64,000 nt of DNA from NCBI RefSeq assembly GCF_013368755.1, contig NC_049561.1, forward strand, positions 2,232,001 through 2,296,000, in the 5' to 3' direction. The notes beneath the pieces were generated by a model. It worked only from the letters and a program-made list of their open reading frames with translations. It was not told the origin of the DNA and made no database searches. This DNA comes from Talaromyces rugulosus. Lineage: Eukaryota; Ascomycota; Eurotiomycetes; Eurotiales; Trichocomaceae. A program made the translations under genes and the position numbers. Below, piece after piece: positions 12,259 to 22,769 of the stretch (position 1 is the stretch's first letter; each line of letters begins with the position of its first letter).

Positions 12259-14877
12259 TTATTGCGCATCGCCAGATCCAACACTAGCTGGCGCTGCCGG
12301 AACCCCGGATTTCCCACCACTTCGCTCGCGCATCCTGCGTCCTTCCATGAGTCCGCGCAGACCTCGCTTTTGCAAGCCAATTACGCTGCTAACATCGCCA
12401 GTCCAGATCTGGCGATCGGCAGCGTCGGTGCCACGTCGATGCCGAGTAGAGTGTGGTCGTCCATCTGTGTCCGAGTCGGTCTGGCTGTAACTCGTGTTGG
12501 TTGATGCGCTGGTGCCGGATTCGCTGAACGAATCGTCATTATTATAATCGCCGTTGCGCGAGCGTGACATGCTCGTATTGATGCGCAGAGGAGGGTGTTT
12601 CGATGTGGATCCGACTCGAGAGTGTCGGCCCTGTTCTGTGTCGGAAGAGTTGGAGGCGAGTGTGCTCTGGACACCACCGGATGCGCTCTGTCCGCTCGCG
12701 AGGGATTCGCTGGAGTCCTGGGCTCCGTTTAGCATCTCTAGAGTGCCGCCGATGCTACTGGCAAACCCGGTGCCTCGGCCACCGCCGGCGGCCATGGCGG
12801 CTGCGTTGAATACGGCGGCAGCATTGGGTGCGTCTAGGACTTGATGTAAGCGTTCAATGCTTGCTTCTAAAAGGCCGTCTACTTGGTACGGCCGGGCCAG
12901 CTGCAAAATAGAGCAGAGGATATGTGGTGTACACAGCGGAGAGTTCGCTGGGGGTAATGAAGAGGTATAGAGATAGTAGACCAAAAGTCGCACTGTCGGG
13001 AGCGTATGTGGTAGGTAAAGCACGCGGGGTCGTGTCGTTGGCGCAATAGAATGAGCCGAGGGGGCTTCTAGATTGGATAAAAGGCGAGAATTCGACGATG
13101 GCAAGCTGCTCCCACTGACCAGCGTGCTGGCATTCGAATAGCTGCCGTTGGACGAGTCTAGAGACGGCGTGATGGTAATGCTGGAGTTGCGACTTGGGCC
13201 CGTTCCACTACCACCAGCACCACGCAGCGTGGCCGAATCAGAGATACCAAGGTCTGACGATTCACGCAAGAGTTGGATGAAAAAAGGCCCCCATCGGCGA
13301 GCCAGAATGCGAGAGTTTACAGGAATGCGTTCTCCTCCCAAGGCCTGAAGATCCATATCCGCCATCTCGCGCATAGAAAATGAAACTTTACCCAATTGAT
13401 CGGAAGCTGCAGAGTACGGCCGGCCGCCGGATGTGAGCCGAGCGAGTTTCGGCTGCAACGAGGCCGGGACTGACGGTGCGCTGACCGAGACATACCCAGA
13501 AGTTGGCGCCGTGCGACAGGTATTGTTGTACAACCCGAAAGCCTCTAGCTCGACCATACACAAATGGGAGAAATTGATTCGGCGGTGGTTGTAGTCGTCC
13601 ACCAAACTTCGCTTGCGGTTACCCAGAATAACAAACGTGTTTCGGCGTTCCCAGAGAACGCCTCTGTTCCAACTGCCGCTGCTAAACACTGTTCCACCGG
13701 CATCGATTCGGCTCCAGGTGAGCGTCTTCAGGTCAAGCGCCCATAGAGAATATTCCTGCTTTGACGAGGTGAGGTAAGTGCCGCTGACCACGAAATGGTT
13801 GTTGATGATGCCGCCGTTGGGGAAACGCAAGCCCGGAGGAGAAGCGTCGCCGAGCATGGGCTTTTCCACCAAATTCCCGTCTGGTAGTCGGACTTGGAGC
13901 TCCAGCTTGACGTCTAGAAAGTTGTAGTTGGAATAGATCAGCATTGGACAACCCGTCTCGGGATTCTCGATCGGTGGGCCTGCTTCTTCTGCATTCTCAG
14001 CCGCCATTCCGAGGTCAGACGTGTTCATGTTTGTCAATGGGGCGACAACACTGCGGTAAGCACCGCAGCTTCGATCCAAGGGACTGGTCGAAGTCCACCT
14101 GAGACTGCGAAGGTTGAACACACTGATCTGCTCGATGTAGTGGTTCGAGCTATCCTGGCCACCGACAATGACCATTTCGGCGCCGCCAATGCCATCGATC
14201 TCGGGGCCCAGGGTGCCCTGGTGCGGATTTGTCGACGACGGATTCCTGTGGATGGCGGACAATGGGGCATTGGCTGAGGTGAAGTAGGTACTGGATGGCA
14301 AGATCGTGGCGCAATGAGCGTAGCGGCCCTGCGGCGAGTCCTTGGGAGTGACGCGGGTCCATGATCTCAAGAGTACATCGTACACATGAATATCGGACAT
14401 GACCTTGACCTCGGCCTGGGCGTCTTGCTGGCCGTTCTGGCTGTTGTTCGCTTGCACCGCGTCGCTGCCGGAAGCCGGCGACATACCGCCGAAACATACT
14501 AGCTTTGTGTCACCAGCGGCGCACATGCTGTGAAAGTAGCGCGGCGGCGGAATGTCGCCTGATGCTTCCACTTTTGTCCAATGCCTTCGGATGAGATCCA
14601 GCTCATACAGATCCGAGGTGAGCTGCGGGTTGGATCGCGACAGCACACGGCCTCCGAACACGTACAGCTTGTCGCCCAGGATGGTGGTTGTGGCGCCCAC
14701 GAGCGCCCGCGGTTCTCGCCCCGTCGTCCTACGCACGTTGAAAACCAGTCCGGACAGGTTGATTGGGCCCGAATTCGAATTGGCCGTTTGGGGCGCGGGC
14801 GAAGCCGATGTCGAGGCCATGTCTTCCCTGATGCCGTCGAACTGGCTCAAGCTTAGACTCGACTGACTCCGCGACAT
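12259..14877 (-). CDS. large Kelch-repeat protein with BTB-like region (Ral2-like?)
   Basis: A single uninterrupted 872-residue frame. After a Ser-rich start (MSRSQSSLSLSQFDG) come Kelch blades from about residue 45 to 450, with typical pieces such as ILGDKLYVFGGR, DLYELDLIRRHWTKV, RYFHSMCAAGDTKLVCFGG, GRYAHCATIL and ALDLKTLTWSRID. A split BTB-like segment follows at about 520-690, with VNSRILARRWGPFFIQLL and HTLPTVRLLVYYLYTSSLPP. The tail is low in complexity and rich in Ser, ending in a basic patch. The architecture resembles fission-yeast Ral2, a Kelch protein needed for Ras1 activation; I infer that relation from memory of domain order and have not tested it. The start ATG at 14877 is the first in frame and fits. 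The gene is convergent with the beta-lactamase-like gene, 273 bp away. Confidence 0.82.
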   Translation of the reverse strand: MSRSQSSLSLSQFDGIREDMASTSASPAPQTANSNSGPINLSGLVFNVRRTTGREPRALVGATTTILGDKLYVFGGRVLSRSNPQLTSDLYELDLIRRHWTKVEASGDIPPPRYFHSMCAAGDTKLVCFGGMSPASGSDAVQANNSQNGQQDAQAEVKVMSDIHVYDVLLRSWTRVTPKDSPQGRYAHCATILPSSTYFTSANAPLSAIHRNPSSTNPHQGTLGPEIDGIGGAEMVIVGGQDSSNHYIEQISVFNLRSLRWTSTSPLDRSCGAYRSVVAPLTNMNTSDLGMAAENAEEAGPPIENPETGCPMLIYSNYNFLDVKLELQVRLPDGNLVEKPMLGDASPPGLRFPNGGIINNHFVVSGTYLTSSKQEYSLWALDLKTLTWSRIDAGGTVFSSGSWNRGVLWERRNTFVILGNRKRSLVDDYNHRRINFSHLCMVELEAFGLYNNTCRTAPTSGYVSVSAPSVPASLQPKLARLTSGGRPYSAASDQLGKVSFSMREMADMDLQALGGERIPVNSRILARRWGPFFIQLLRESSDLGISDSATLRGAGGSGTGPSRNSSITITPSLDSSNGSYSNASTLVSGSSLPSSNSRLLSNLEAPSAHSIAPTTRPRVLYLPHTLPTVRLLVYYLYTSSLPPANSPLCTPHILCSILQLARPYQVDGLLEASIERLHQVLDAPNAAAVFNAAAMAAGGGRGTGFASSIGGTLEMLNGAQDSSESLASGQSASGGVQSTLASNSSDTEQGRHSRVGSTSKHPPLRINTSMSRSRNGDYNNDDSFSESGTSASTNTSYSQTDSDTDGRPHSTRHRRGTDAADRQIWTGDVSSVIGLQKRGLRGLMEGRRMRERSGGKSGVPAAPASVGSGDAQ

Positions 14878-16498
14878 GTTGACAAGGTTGTGTTGAAATA
14901 GTAGACGTGTGAGGATTTATTATATCGTATGCCGTGTCGTATGTCGTATGTCGTATGTCGATCTTGTTGCGAGCTTTCCTCCAAAAAGGCACAATTTGGC
15001 GTCGTGGTCGTTAACGAGGGCAGTATTCGACGGAGAAACAGAGGTCGCCCGCTGACGTATAGAACAGATTGCTACTTATTCCAATAAATCCAATAAATCC
15101 TAGAGGATCCGGGAGCATTTCCGACGAACGTGGCGAGACGAGCGAAACAAGCGAAAGCGAAACGAAATTTCGGACGGCGGGATCAATCGATGGGTATATG
15201 AACTTCAATGTTGTGTATATCAAAAAACAAAATTAATAAAAATCCAACCAGTCTGATCCGAAGAGTTGTTGATCACAGCAGGTTCAGTAAATAGGACGTA
15301 GAACGGATCAATGGCCCTCTTGGTCGTCTTTCAACGTGTCAGAAACATGGCGAAGTTGGTCATGTATTAAAAAGTCGCACGCGGAAAGCGGAAAGCGGTA
15401 CCTGGTAAACGCGCGAGAGCACACCCCGCACCGGACAACCAGGGGGACATATATATATATAGCAGTATTATATATTATTTTCGATAGGTGTAGTCCGTAT
15501 TATATATAGACGACAAAGTCCAGAGGGGCCGGGAGAGTTGATCGAGAGAGAGGGAGAGAGAGAGAGAGAGTTCGCCGGAGAGAAAAGAAGAGGACAGCGA
15601 GAGATACGAAAGAAAAAGAGGTTTCAATCAATCGGTGGTTTTGGTTTCCGTGGTTCGACGACTCAGGCTTTCCTCCAATCGTGTGGCCTTTGCGCACGCT
15701 ATGTCTGTAATCTTACCGTAACGGCTTGTATTTACCAACCCCAAGAGCCGGGGGCGGAGAATATGGGATAGTACCATCAACTATTAAGTTATTATATATG
15801 ATCATACCAATCACGAATAGTATCGCGCCCGGCCGAGGCGAATATTACAGGCCGAGGCGCATCGCATGCAAGGGGTCGCCAGATGTGATTACAGGGTACG
15901 TATGCACAATGAATACTGTTCCATTGTTCCATCACCCCGCGGGCTGAACTGAACTCTGAGCAAAGCAAGCTAAAACAACTAAGCTAACGGTCTCATGCAA
16001 GGCTTGCCACGGACCGACCGAGGGAAAAAAATAAATAAATTGAAAATAAATTATCATAGAAAGTATTATTTTAATATATATTCGACCAGTAACAGCGCGT
16101 TTCCCAGCATTTCCAGCCCCATTTAAGGTTACTACGGCGCCCCATTACAGACTGCCTAATCGGGTAAATTTTAATTTGTACGCCAAGGCCGTGTCCACGT
16201 TTTTTTGTGGTTTTGGTTTGGTTTTTTGCGCAATTAACGGCGTTAAAGACGGTTGAATACCCGCCGATTACCCGTGAATTACGCGCAAACCCGTTTGTTG
16301 GTTGGTTGGTTGGTTGGTTTTTGTTGGTTTGGCATTTTACGGTATTCATTTCAAGTGACGTTATTATTATCAATCAAATCTCATTGAAGCTTCTAGCAGT
16401 AGCTAATTATCGGTATCATCAAGGGGCATCACAAAAGAAATCAGATCGGGGCCAGAACAGAACAGATGTTTTTTTCTTGTACAAGAGTAGTCCCACAT
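14878..16498. other. intergenic region with microsatellites
   Basis: No supported gene. It contains the Kelch promoter, a TA run near 15449-15461, a GA microsatellite at 15544-15570, A/T-rich DNA near 16020-16080 and a GGTT tetranucleotide run near 16297-16320. Confidence 0.6.
15544..15570. repeat. GA dinucleotide microsatellite
   Basis: Nearly uninterrupted GA repeats with one GGG interruption, in non-coding DNA between the Kelch and peroxiredoxin genes. Confidence 0.85.
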
Positions 16499-17465
16499 CT
16501 ATTTTCCGACGTTGGTGAAGCGGAGGTAACTGTAACCCAGCATCGTTAGTCAAAATTCCGATTACAACCTTGTATAAAAATAAATAAACTTACGGCTTGA
16601 CAGTGCGGATGTTCTCGGCACCAAACTTGGCAATGGCAGCCTCGTCGGAGACTGGAGGGGGGATGACGACGTCATCACCGGGCAGCCAGTTGATCGGGGT
16701 GGTGACGCCCTTGCTGTCGGTGGTCTGCAGGGCCTGCACAACACGCAGCACTTCGGCGGTGTTGCGGCCGGTCGAGGCAGGGTAGGCCAAGGTCAGACGG
16801 ATCTTCTTGCTGGGGTCGATGACGAAGACGGTGCGGATGGTGAGAGGGAGGCCTAATTCAGCAATCAGCTATGATTTTTTTTTTTTTTTTTGAGGGAGAC
16901 AGAGGGAGGCGTACCCTTCTGGTCGACGTTGGTGGTGTCTTGGTAGTCAACCATGTCGTACAGGTAGGCAATCTTGCGCTCAGGGTCCGAGATGATGGGG
17001 AACTTGAGGTTGGAGCCGCTGATCTCGTCAATGTCCTTGATCCACTTGTGGTGAGAGTCGACGTTGTTGGCGCTCTGTTTGGGTTAGTGACGAGAACATA
17101 TTGCCACAAAAAAAAAAAAAAAGAGTATCACTGACCAGACCGATGAGCTTGACACCAATGGCGTTGAACTCGGGCTCGAGCTTGGCGAAAGCACCGAGCT
17201 CGGTGGTGCAAATGGGAGTAAAGTCATCCTGTCCATCTTGTTAGCTCAGAAGAAGTGTGTGAGGTATTTTGCATTCGCCTACCGGGTGGGAGAAAAGGAC
17301 GACCCAGTTGTTGCCAATGAACTCGTGGAAGTTGATGGGACCGGTGGAGGTCTCAGCATCAAAGTTAGGGGCAACAGAGCCCAGGCGGAGGCTGCTACGT
17401 GTTAGTAGAGAAGATAGCAATGTGTAGTAAATGGGAACATACGGAGCACGCTCAGTGGTGGCCAT
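16499..17465 (-). CDS. 1-Cys peroxiredoxin (Prx6/Prx1 type)
   Basis: A 225-residue peroxiredoxin reducing hydrogen peroxide, alkyl hydroperoxides and possibly peroxynitrite. Six exons: 17443-17465, 17283-17394, 17136-17228, 16915-17074, 16594-16852 and 16499-16529. The peroxidatic cysteine is Cys52 in [14 protein letters not shown], the PxxxTxxC motif. The [14 protein letters not shown] and [19 protein letters not shown] segments and the C-terminal domain place it in the 1-Cys class. The reading frame appears to stop at 16590 (VKP-stop), but those bases form a strong donor, GTAAGT. A branch-like CTAAC and an acceptor TTACAG follow, and a last exon gives [11 protein letters not shown], the family's usual end. 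No mitochondrial targeting sequence is visible, so it is probably cytosolic. Possible stress elements lie upstream. Confidence 0.93.
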
Positions 17466-18326
17466 TGTGACTGCTTGAAGACGAAGATGGACGGGATGGA
17501 AGAGATTGAAGGTTTGTGTTTTTGTGGAAAGAAGGAGACGAGGAGCGAGATAAATAATAAAGCTTCCCCCCCCTCCTCACCCCTCTTCTGCTCTCTCCAC
17601 CAGTTCCCTTATTGGCATCACAGCCCATTCGCCGGCGAATGAAAACGGCAGGCGGTTGTATACAATTGTCGCTGTTCACAATCACGCCATCGGGAGGATA
17701 TTATGCGTGATTGGCTGTGGTGGCCCCGCTGTGGAGCTGGAAATGCACCGGTATTGGTTAGACTGCTCCTGTTTCGGACGAATGACGTTATTGCAGACTG
17801 CCAAAAGCAGTTTAGCGCCGGGGGAGAAGCTGCCTCACGATTCAGGCTCTCGGGCGAGTCCTGGCTCGGCGGGGCGCGCTAGTCCGCTTTGGGCCATGCG
17901 GCAGCACCTTAAATCCTGCCCTCGCCTGCCATATTATTTATTCCTACTTCTTTCTGTCTGGGTGCTGTGCGTTTTTATATCCTTCTGCATCTCCGATTCT
18001 TCCTCTTACACCAACACCCTCCTGGCAATGACCCTCCTGGACTCCTCGACTTATACAGTACTACACTCTCACACACACCACGCAATCTCTCACCCGAGAT
18101 TGTCGGCCGAATGCTAGAGATCAAGGAATAGTGCCAGTGCGATACCGGCCAATTGACGACACCAGAAATGGCGCAATCGAAGAGCACAGCTGACGTTTTT
18201 TCGGCCATCTTGATTATTAATAATTCATCATTGCGTGGAACGTGGAACTATCTCGTCCAAATGTTTGGCCACCGCAGTCCTCGACTTTGGAGAAACACTG
18301 CACGCTCATTGTTGATGCACCAATTC
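17466..18326. other. intergenic, no gene seen
   Basis: Holds the peroxiredoxin promoter and the 3' flank of the MFS gene. A 153-codon frame at 17656-18117 has no recognisable motif. Confidence 0.55.
17570..17584 (-). promoter_or_regulatory. paired STRE-like elements upstream of peroxiredoxin
   Basis: On the minus strand, two AGGGG pentamers (17570-17574 and 17580-17584) lie about 105-120 bp before the peroxiredoxin ATG. CCAAT boxes (ATTGG on the plus strand) lie farther up near 17610 and 17709. AGGGG is the stress-response element in yeasts. Activity here is inference, since such short motifs also arise by chance. Confidence 0.35.
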
Positions 18327-20310
18327 CTACTCATCATTAGCCATGACCAACAGCTTTCGACGACGACAACCACTTACACTGGCAAATTTACTCCGAGCCC
18401 GGATCTTCGGTCCATAAAACACGAGCACCCACGGTACAATGGTCAATAATGCGCCCTGTCAAATATGTGAGCGATGCGAATAACAATATCCCTGAGAAGA
18501 GAGAATTCCTACAATACCGCCGAGCAGGCTGGACGCTGCTGGGTATCCGAGATTGGTGAACATGGCATTGGTGACGAGCGGGAAGATTCCCCCCAATAGA
18601 TTCCGACCTGAGACACACACAAAGTCAACATCTCGACATCTACACAACCGAAAACAACACGGAAAGGCTTACAGCAAGACTGTGCTGCAAGCGCAGAGCT
18701 AGCGTATCGGTGGTACGTATCGGCCAGATAATTAAAAACAGCAAGGTAGATAGAAAAGATCCCCATCGTAGCGCATCCCACCGCAACAGCCGGCACAATC
18801 CAGGGCACAGACGAAAAAGACGTCCAGCCAAACCAGAAGAGTCCTATGGGCATCAGGATAGACTCGATGCAAGCAAAGTACAGCCGGCCCTCGGGTGTGC
18901 TGGACATTTTGCCAAAGCGAATGGCCACTTTTTCTTGGGAAATGCTTAATATCGTTGCTAGTATCGCTCCCACAGACATTGCTAGACGACATGTTAGCAA
19001 ACACACAAGTAAAAAGAATCTTTTGTTATGCTCACATGCGAATACATAGCCAGATTGTGCTCCTGTAAACCCGTGGTTGTTCACAAAAACCAACGGTATG
19101 GATCCAAACTGTAGATACAAGACAGCCCAACTGAAAGATACCCACAGTGAAAAGAAAAAGACAACTGGTTCGGAAAAGAGCAGGTCTGTCATGGTCAGTT
19201 AGATAAATAGGTCAACCGAAATATACATCGAATTGCTTACGAAAAGGCCGATAGCACGAGATGCTAATCATCTTGCCTAATGAGACTCGCTCTTCGTCGG
19301 CTTTCACCTTCCAACGAATCCGGCGAGATGTCTGTTTCTCAGAGGCACCATTTGATTCAAAGACCACTCCATAGTAGCCCGCTTCCTCCAGGCTGTTATA
19401 CCACTGGTTGAGAGCCCGGGCCTTTCGACTGAGAAGAATACTGCCTCTCGTCTCCTTCAAAAACACGTACATGATGATCACAAAGGCGCCGCTGACAATC
19501 CCATGTGACCAGTATACCCATCGCCAGGATGTTCGCTCGACAATCGTGCCGCAAATAATAGGAGCCAGTCCCGTTCCGAACAGGGCTGCGCCAGCAAACA
19601 GCGCCATGGGCGTGTTGCGGTCTTCGGTGTGATAGATGTCGCTGATCACGCCGCCAACCATGGTTGAATATGTAGCTGTCTAGTATTAGCATTCTCCTGG
19701 AAAAAACCGAAATACGACGTACATCCACCAACGCCCTGGAAAAACCGAGCAACCAGCAACCCGGCCAGAGAGTTTGATCCGCCACAGCCGAATATGCAAG
19801 CTAGACATAGGAAGTTGGAGTTAGCTTTTGAACTATCAAGTTGATCCCGACACAGGAGTATAATTTCTCACCCGTAAAAAGTACTCCACTAGCAATAAAC
19901 ACAGGCCGCCGGCCATTGATCTCGGAAAAAGGAGCCAGCACCATAGGAGCAACGGCAAAGCCAACGCAAAAGATGGTGATACCGGTGTTAATGGCAACGC
20001 TGCTAACATTCCACAGCGGCATCAATTGTGATGCTGTAGGCGTAAGCTGGCCGGCCGAGTACGCTGCCAGCGTCGTCACGCCACAGGCTAACCAGGTGAC
20101 CAAGGACTTGCGTGTGTTTGACCAGAGGAAAGGCGATGTGTATTTCTTTAGATTCGGACATGGCGGCGGCGCAGGCAGTTCAGCCGACGACGAGCTGGAC
20201 AGTCCATTGGGCACAGGCAGTTCTGTCGAAAAGTCGAGATAGAGATATTCGATATCTTGAGTTGTTGGAGGTGTCTGGGCCGGAGCAAGAACTTCTTCAC
20301 CCGAGGCCAT
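18327..20310 (-). CDS. MFS transporter, DHA1/multidrug type
   Basis: A 544-residue major facilitator transporter of the plasma membrane, probably a proton antiporter of drugs, polyamines or similar small molecules. Seven exons: 19872-20310, 19723-19800, 19241-19675, 19036-19185, 18673-18981, 18513-18607 and 18327-18455; all phases agree. A cytosolic N-terminus precedes twelve predicted helices. APFSEINGRRPVFIASG is the family signature in loop 2-3, followed by RFFQGVGGSTYSTMVGGVISD and later AQSCCRNLLGGIFPLVTNAMF. A long central loop lies between helices 6 and 7. The last exon needed care: reading through at 18512 gives a non-family tail, whereas the 57-nt intron 18456-18512 restores GALLTIVPWVLVFYGPKIR and ARSKFA, the usual end of this subfamily. 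Substrate is not predictable. Confidence 0.9.
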
Positions 20311-21283
20311 GTCGTCTTTGCGATGCGATTCTTCTGCAAGGTCGACGCCAGCCCAGAGATGAGCAAGACTGTATAGATGTGGTGTCTGCGATGACCTTGG
20401 AGGACGGAGGAGTCTGGGCTGGTTTTTGTATCATGGTAAAGCCAACAAGAGGGGACAAAAAGAAAAAGTGGTGACTGGACGATAGCTAGAGATTTTATCA
20501 AATCATAGCAAGAGCACTAACAAGTAAAAAGACATTAGCTTGAGACTTGAGGCCGAGGGGAAAGTGGAGATCTTTACCCGGCGGGAAACTTGCCTATTGC
20601 AGGGTCGCTCAGAAGGCCGAAAAACAACAAGTCACATCAGTAATAATAGTCAGCCTCGCAGGAGGAAGGGAGGAATGCGATTGGCTCATCTCGACGATTA
20701 TGCACTCGTTTTCCAACCCAGAGCAGGCCAGAGGCTGCTGTTTCTGCCGGGAGCATGATTGAAGACGGACTGACTGTTTCCGGCTACCGTGGGGGAAATC
20801 GGCTCGGAGTAGGTCCCCTCCTCCGCGGCCTTTACCAGCTGGAGGATGGTGGCATAGTGAACATGAACATGCTCTGATAGATCAAGTGTAGAGAACCTTG
20901 ACAAGAGTTTCAAATCAACATTTGAACAGTTTGCCGTCATGTGTATACCTACTTATCAGCCGCCAAGCCGCCAACTTGATGCTATTCTGCACGTTGGTGG
21001 AAGTACCTATTCCGTCCGGGCCAAATAGAAACCACGGCTTATTATCAACCCAACCATAATTCCTTGTATATACATAGACAGGTCTAGACCAGACGAAACA
21101 AATGTCAATTGAACCTGATGTAGTCAAACAAAGGTGAATTCCACGCTAACCCAATACATACTAGCGGAAAGAAACTCGTCGTTGTTGTTGTTGCCAGCCT
21201 CCTCAGGCTCGCGGCATTCTCCTGTATCCTACAACTTCAATTTCCCCTATCTACCAAAGCTTCAGTCGCGTGAATTTTTCGCG
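20311..21283. other. divergent intergenic region between MFS and EVE-domain genes
   Basis: About 970 bp with no supported gene; it must hold both promoters. An in-frame ATG at 21134 would add 50 residues to the EVE-domain protein, but they look unlike protein of that family. Confidence 0.5.
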
Positions 21284-22769
21284 ATGCCGCCCAAAAAACG
21301 CCCTTCAGCCGCCGCTGATGGCCAGCCTCTATCAAAGAGAGCGCGCAAGCCAATTGCCGAGACTGCCGCGACTGCTCGTCCCAAACGGTTCGCGAAACTG
21401 CCACCGCGCGCAGCCAGAACAAAACCAACTGCTGCTGCCACGCCTGTTAAAACCAGCTCAGTGACGCCAAAGAAGAGAGGCCGTCCATCGTTGAAGAGCG
21501 CACAAGGTACGCAAAATAAAACCACAGGCAGTCAGTACGCGACTTCTAACGCGTTTTACGGGATAGATTTACCAAAGACCACGACCACAGCCACCGCCGC
21601 GAAATCAAAAATCGCCGCTGCCAAAACAGTCACAGGTAAGCCCAAGAAGCGACTTGGAAGGCCGCCAAAGACCTCCATCGCTGCCATCACGCCAGCGAGA
21701 AGAGGACGGAGACCAGTGGGGGGACCCAGCAAGTTGGCTGCCGTGCCTGTCAAGAAGCAGACCGCGAAGAAGACCCGACTACTGCCGACTTCCTCGTCCA
21801 TTGGAAAAGCCGCTTTCGCGCACCTTAAAGAGAAAGAGCCCGACCTGACTATTGAGGTTCCTGAAGATGACGCGTACGGACCCGATGGTCGATCATACTG
21901 GCTCATGAAGGCCGAGCCGGAGTCGCGCCTGGTCAAAGGTGTGGATGTCAAATTCTCCATCGACGATCTACAAGCGGCTGAGGTGCCTGAGCCATGGGAT
22001 GGTAAGATTGGCTCCTTTTGGATTTATAGTCTGTTGATGCTAATTGGATTATATAGGTGTCCGTAACCCTGTTGGTAAGACGCGAATCTCTGCAAGCCAT
22101 TAACTTTATTCAACATGACAATAGCTCGAAACAATCTGCGTGCGATGAAGAAGGGCGACCAAGCCTTCTTCTACCACTCCAGCTGCAAGGTCCCCGGTAT
22201 TGTAGGCTTGATGGAAGTTGTCAGAGAGCATTCGGTCGACGGTATGTATCAGAAGAAAATCAAAAGCCGCCTCGCATGCTAATTTCTTCGCGACACTAGA
22301 ATCCGCATTCGACTCTACACACCCATACTTTGATGAAAAGTCAACCCGCGATAACCCAAAATGGGAGGTCGTCCACGTCGAGTTCCGACGCAAGTTTGAC
22401 AAAATCCTGAAATTGGACACATTGAAAGCCCACGGCCTTCCTGGGAAGCCATTGGAAAACCTACAAACCCTGCGCCAGTCTCGCGTGAGCGTGTCCCGCG
22501 TTACGCCAAAAGAGTGGGAGTTCATCATGAGCTTGATCGATCCACCCAAGACCGACGAAGAGGAAGAGGCCGCCGACGCAGCTCCTGTTCCCGAGTCCAC
22601 TGCCGACAAGGAAACCAGTGAAGCCAACAACGCCGTCAATGGCGAAGCATCTGGGGAGACTGGTATTGTCAACGGCAGTTCCAGTGGACCATTCACTGCG
22701 TCGCTGGATGGAGCCTCCGAGATCCCTGCCGAGAGCGAGACGACCAAGTCAAAATTCTCATTTTTCTAA
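21284..22769 (+). CDS. EVE-domain protein with AT-hooks (THYN1-like)
   Basis: A 440-residue nuclear protein. Exons 21284-22001, 22057-22074, 22125-22241 and 22300-22769. The basic N-terminal half has AT-hook-like cores (KKRGRPSL near residue 65, KKRLGRPPK near 125, ARRGRRPVG near 145), suggesting DNA binding. The EVE domain starts at about residue 205 with RSYWLMKAEPESRLVKGVDV and continues VRNPVARNNLRAMKKGDQAF, FYHSSCKVPGIVGLMEVVRE, HPYFDEKSTRDNPKWEVVHV and ending SRVTPKEWEFIMSLI. Human THYN1 is the best-known relative; EVE domains bind modified bases in DNA or RNA. The second exon is only 18 nt, encoding most of VRNPV. I prefer the ATG at 21284 (MPPKKRP) because the basic nuclear segment begins there. 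The C-terminal tail overlaps the next gene's end by 12 bp on the other strand. Confidence 0.9.

Noticed and set aside
16590..16592. In-frame stop as the end of the peroxiredoxin
   Set aside because: It lies within a GTAAGT donor, and the spliced alternative restores the conserved C-terminus.
17656..18117. 153-codon frame between peroxiredoxin and MFS genes
   Set aside because: No motif; overlaps the presumed peroxiredoxin promoter.
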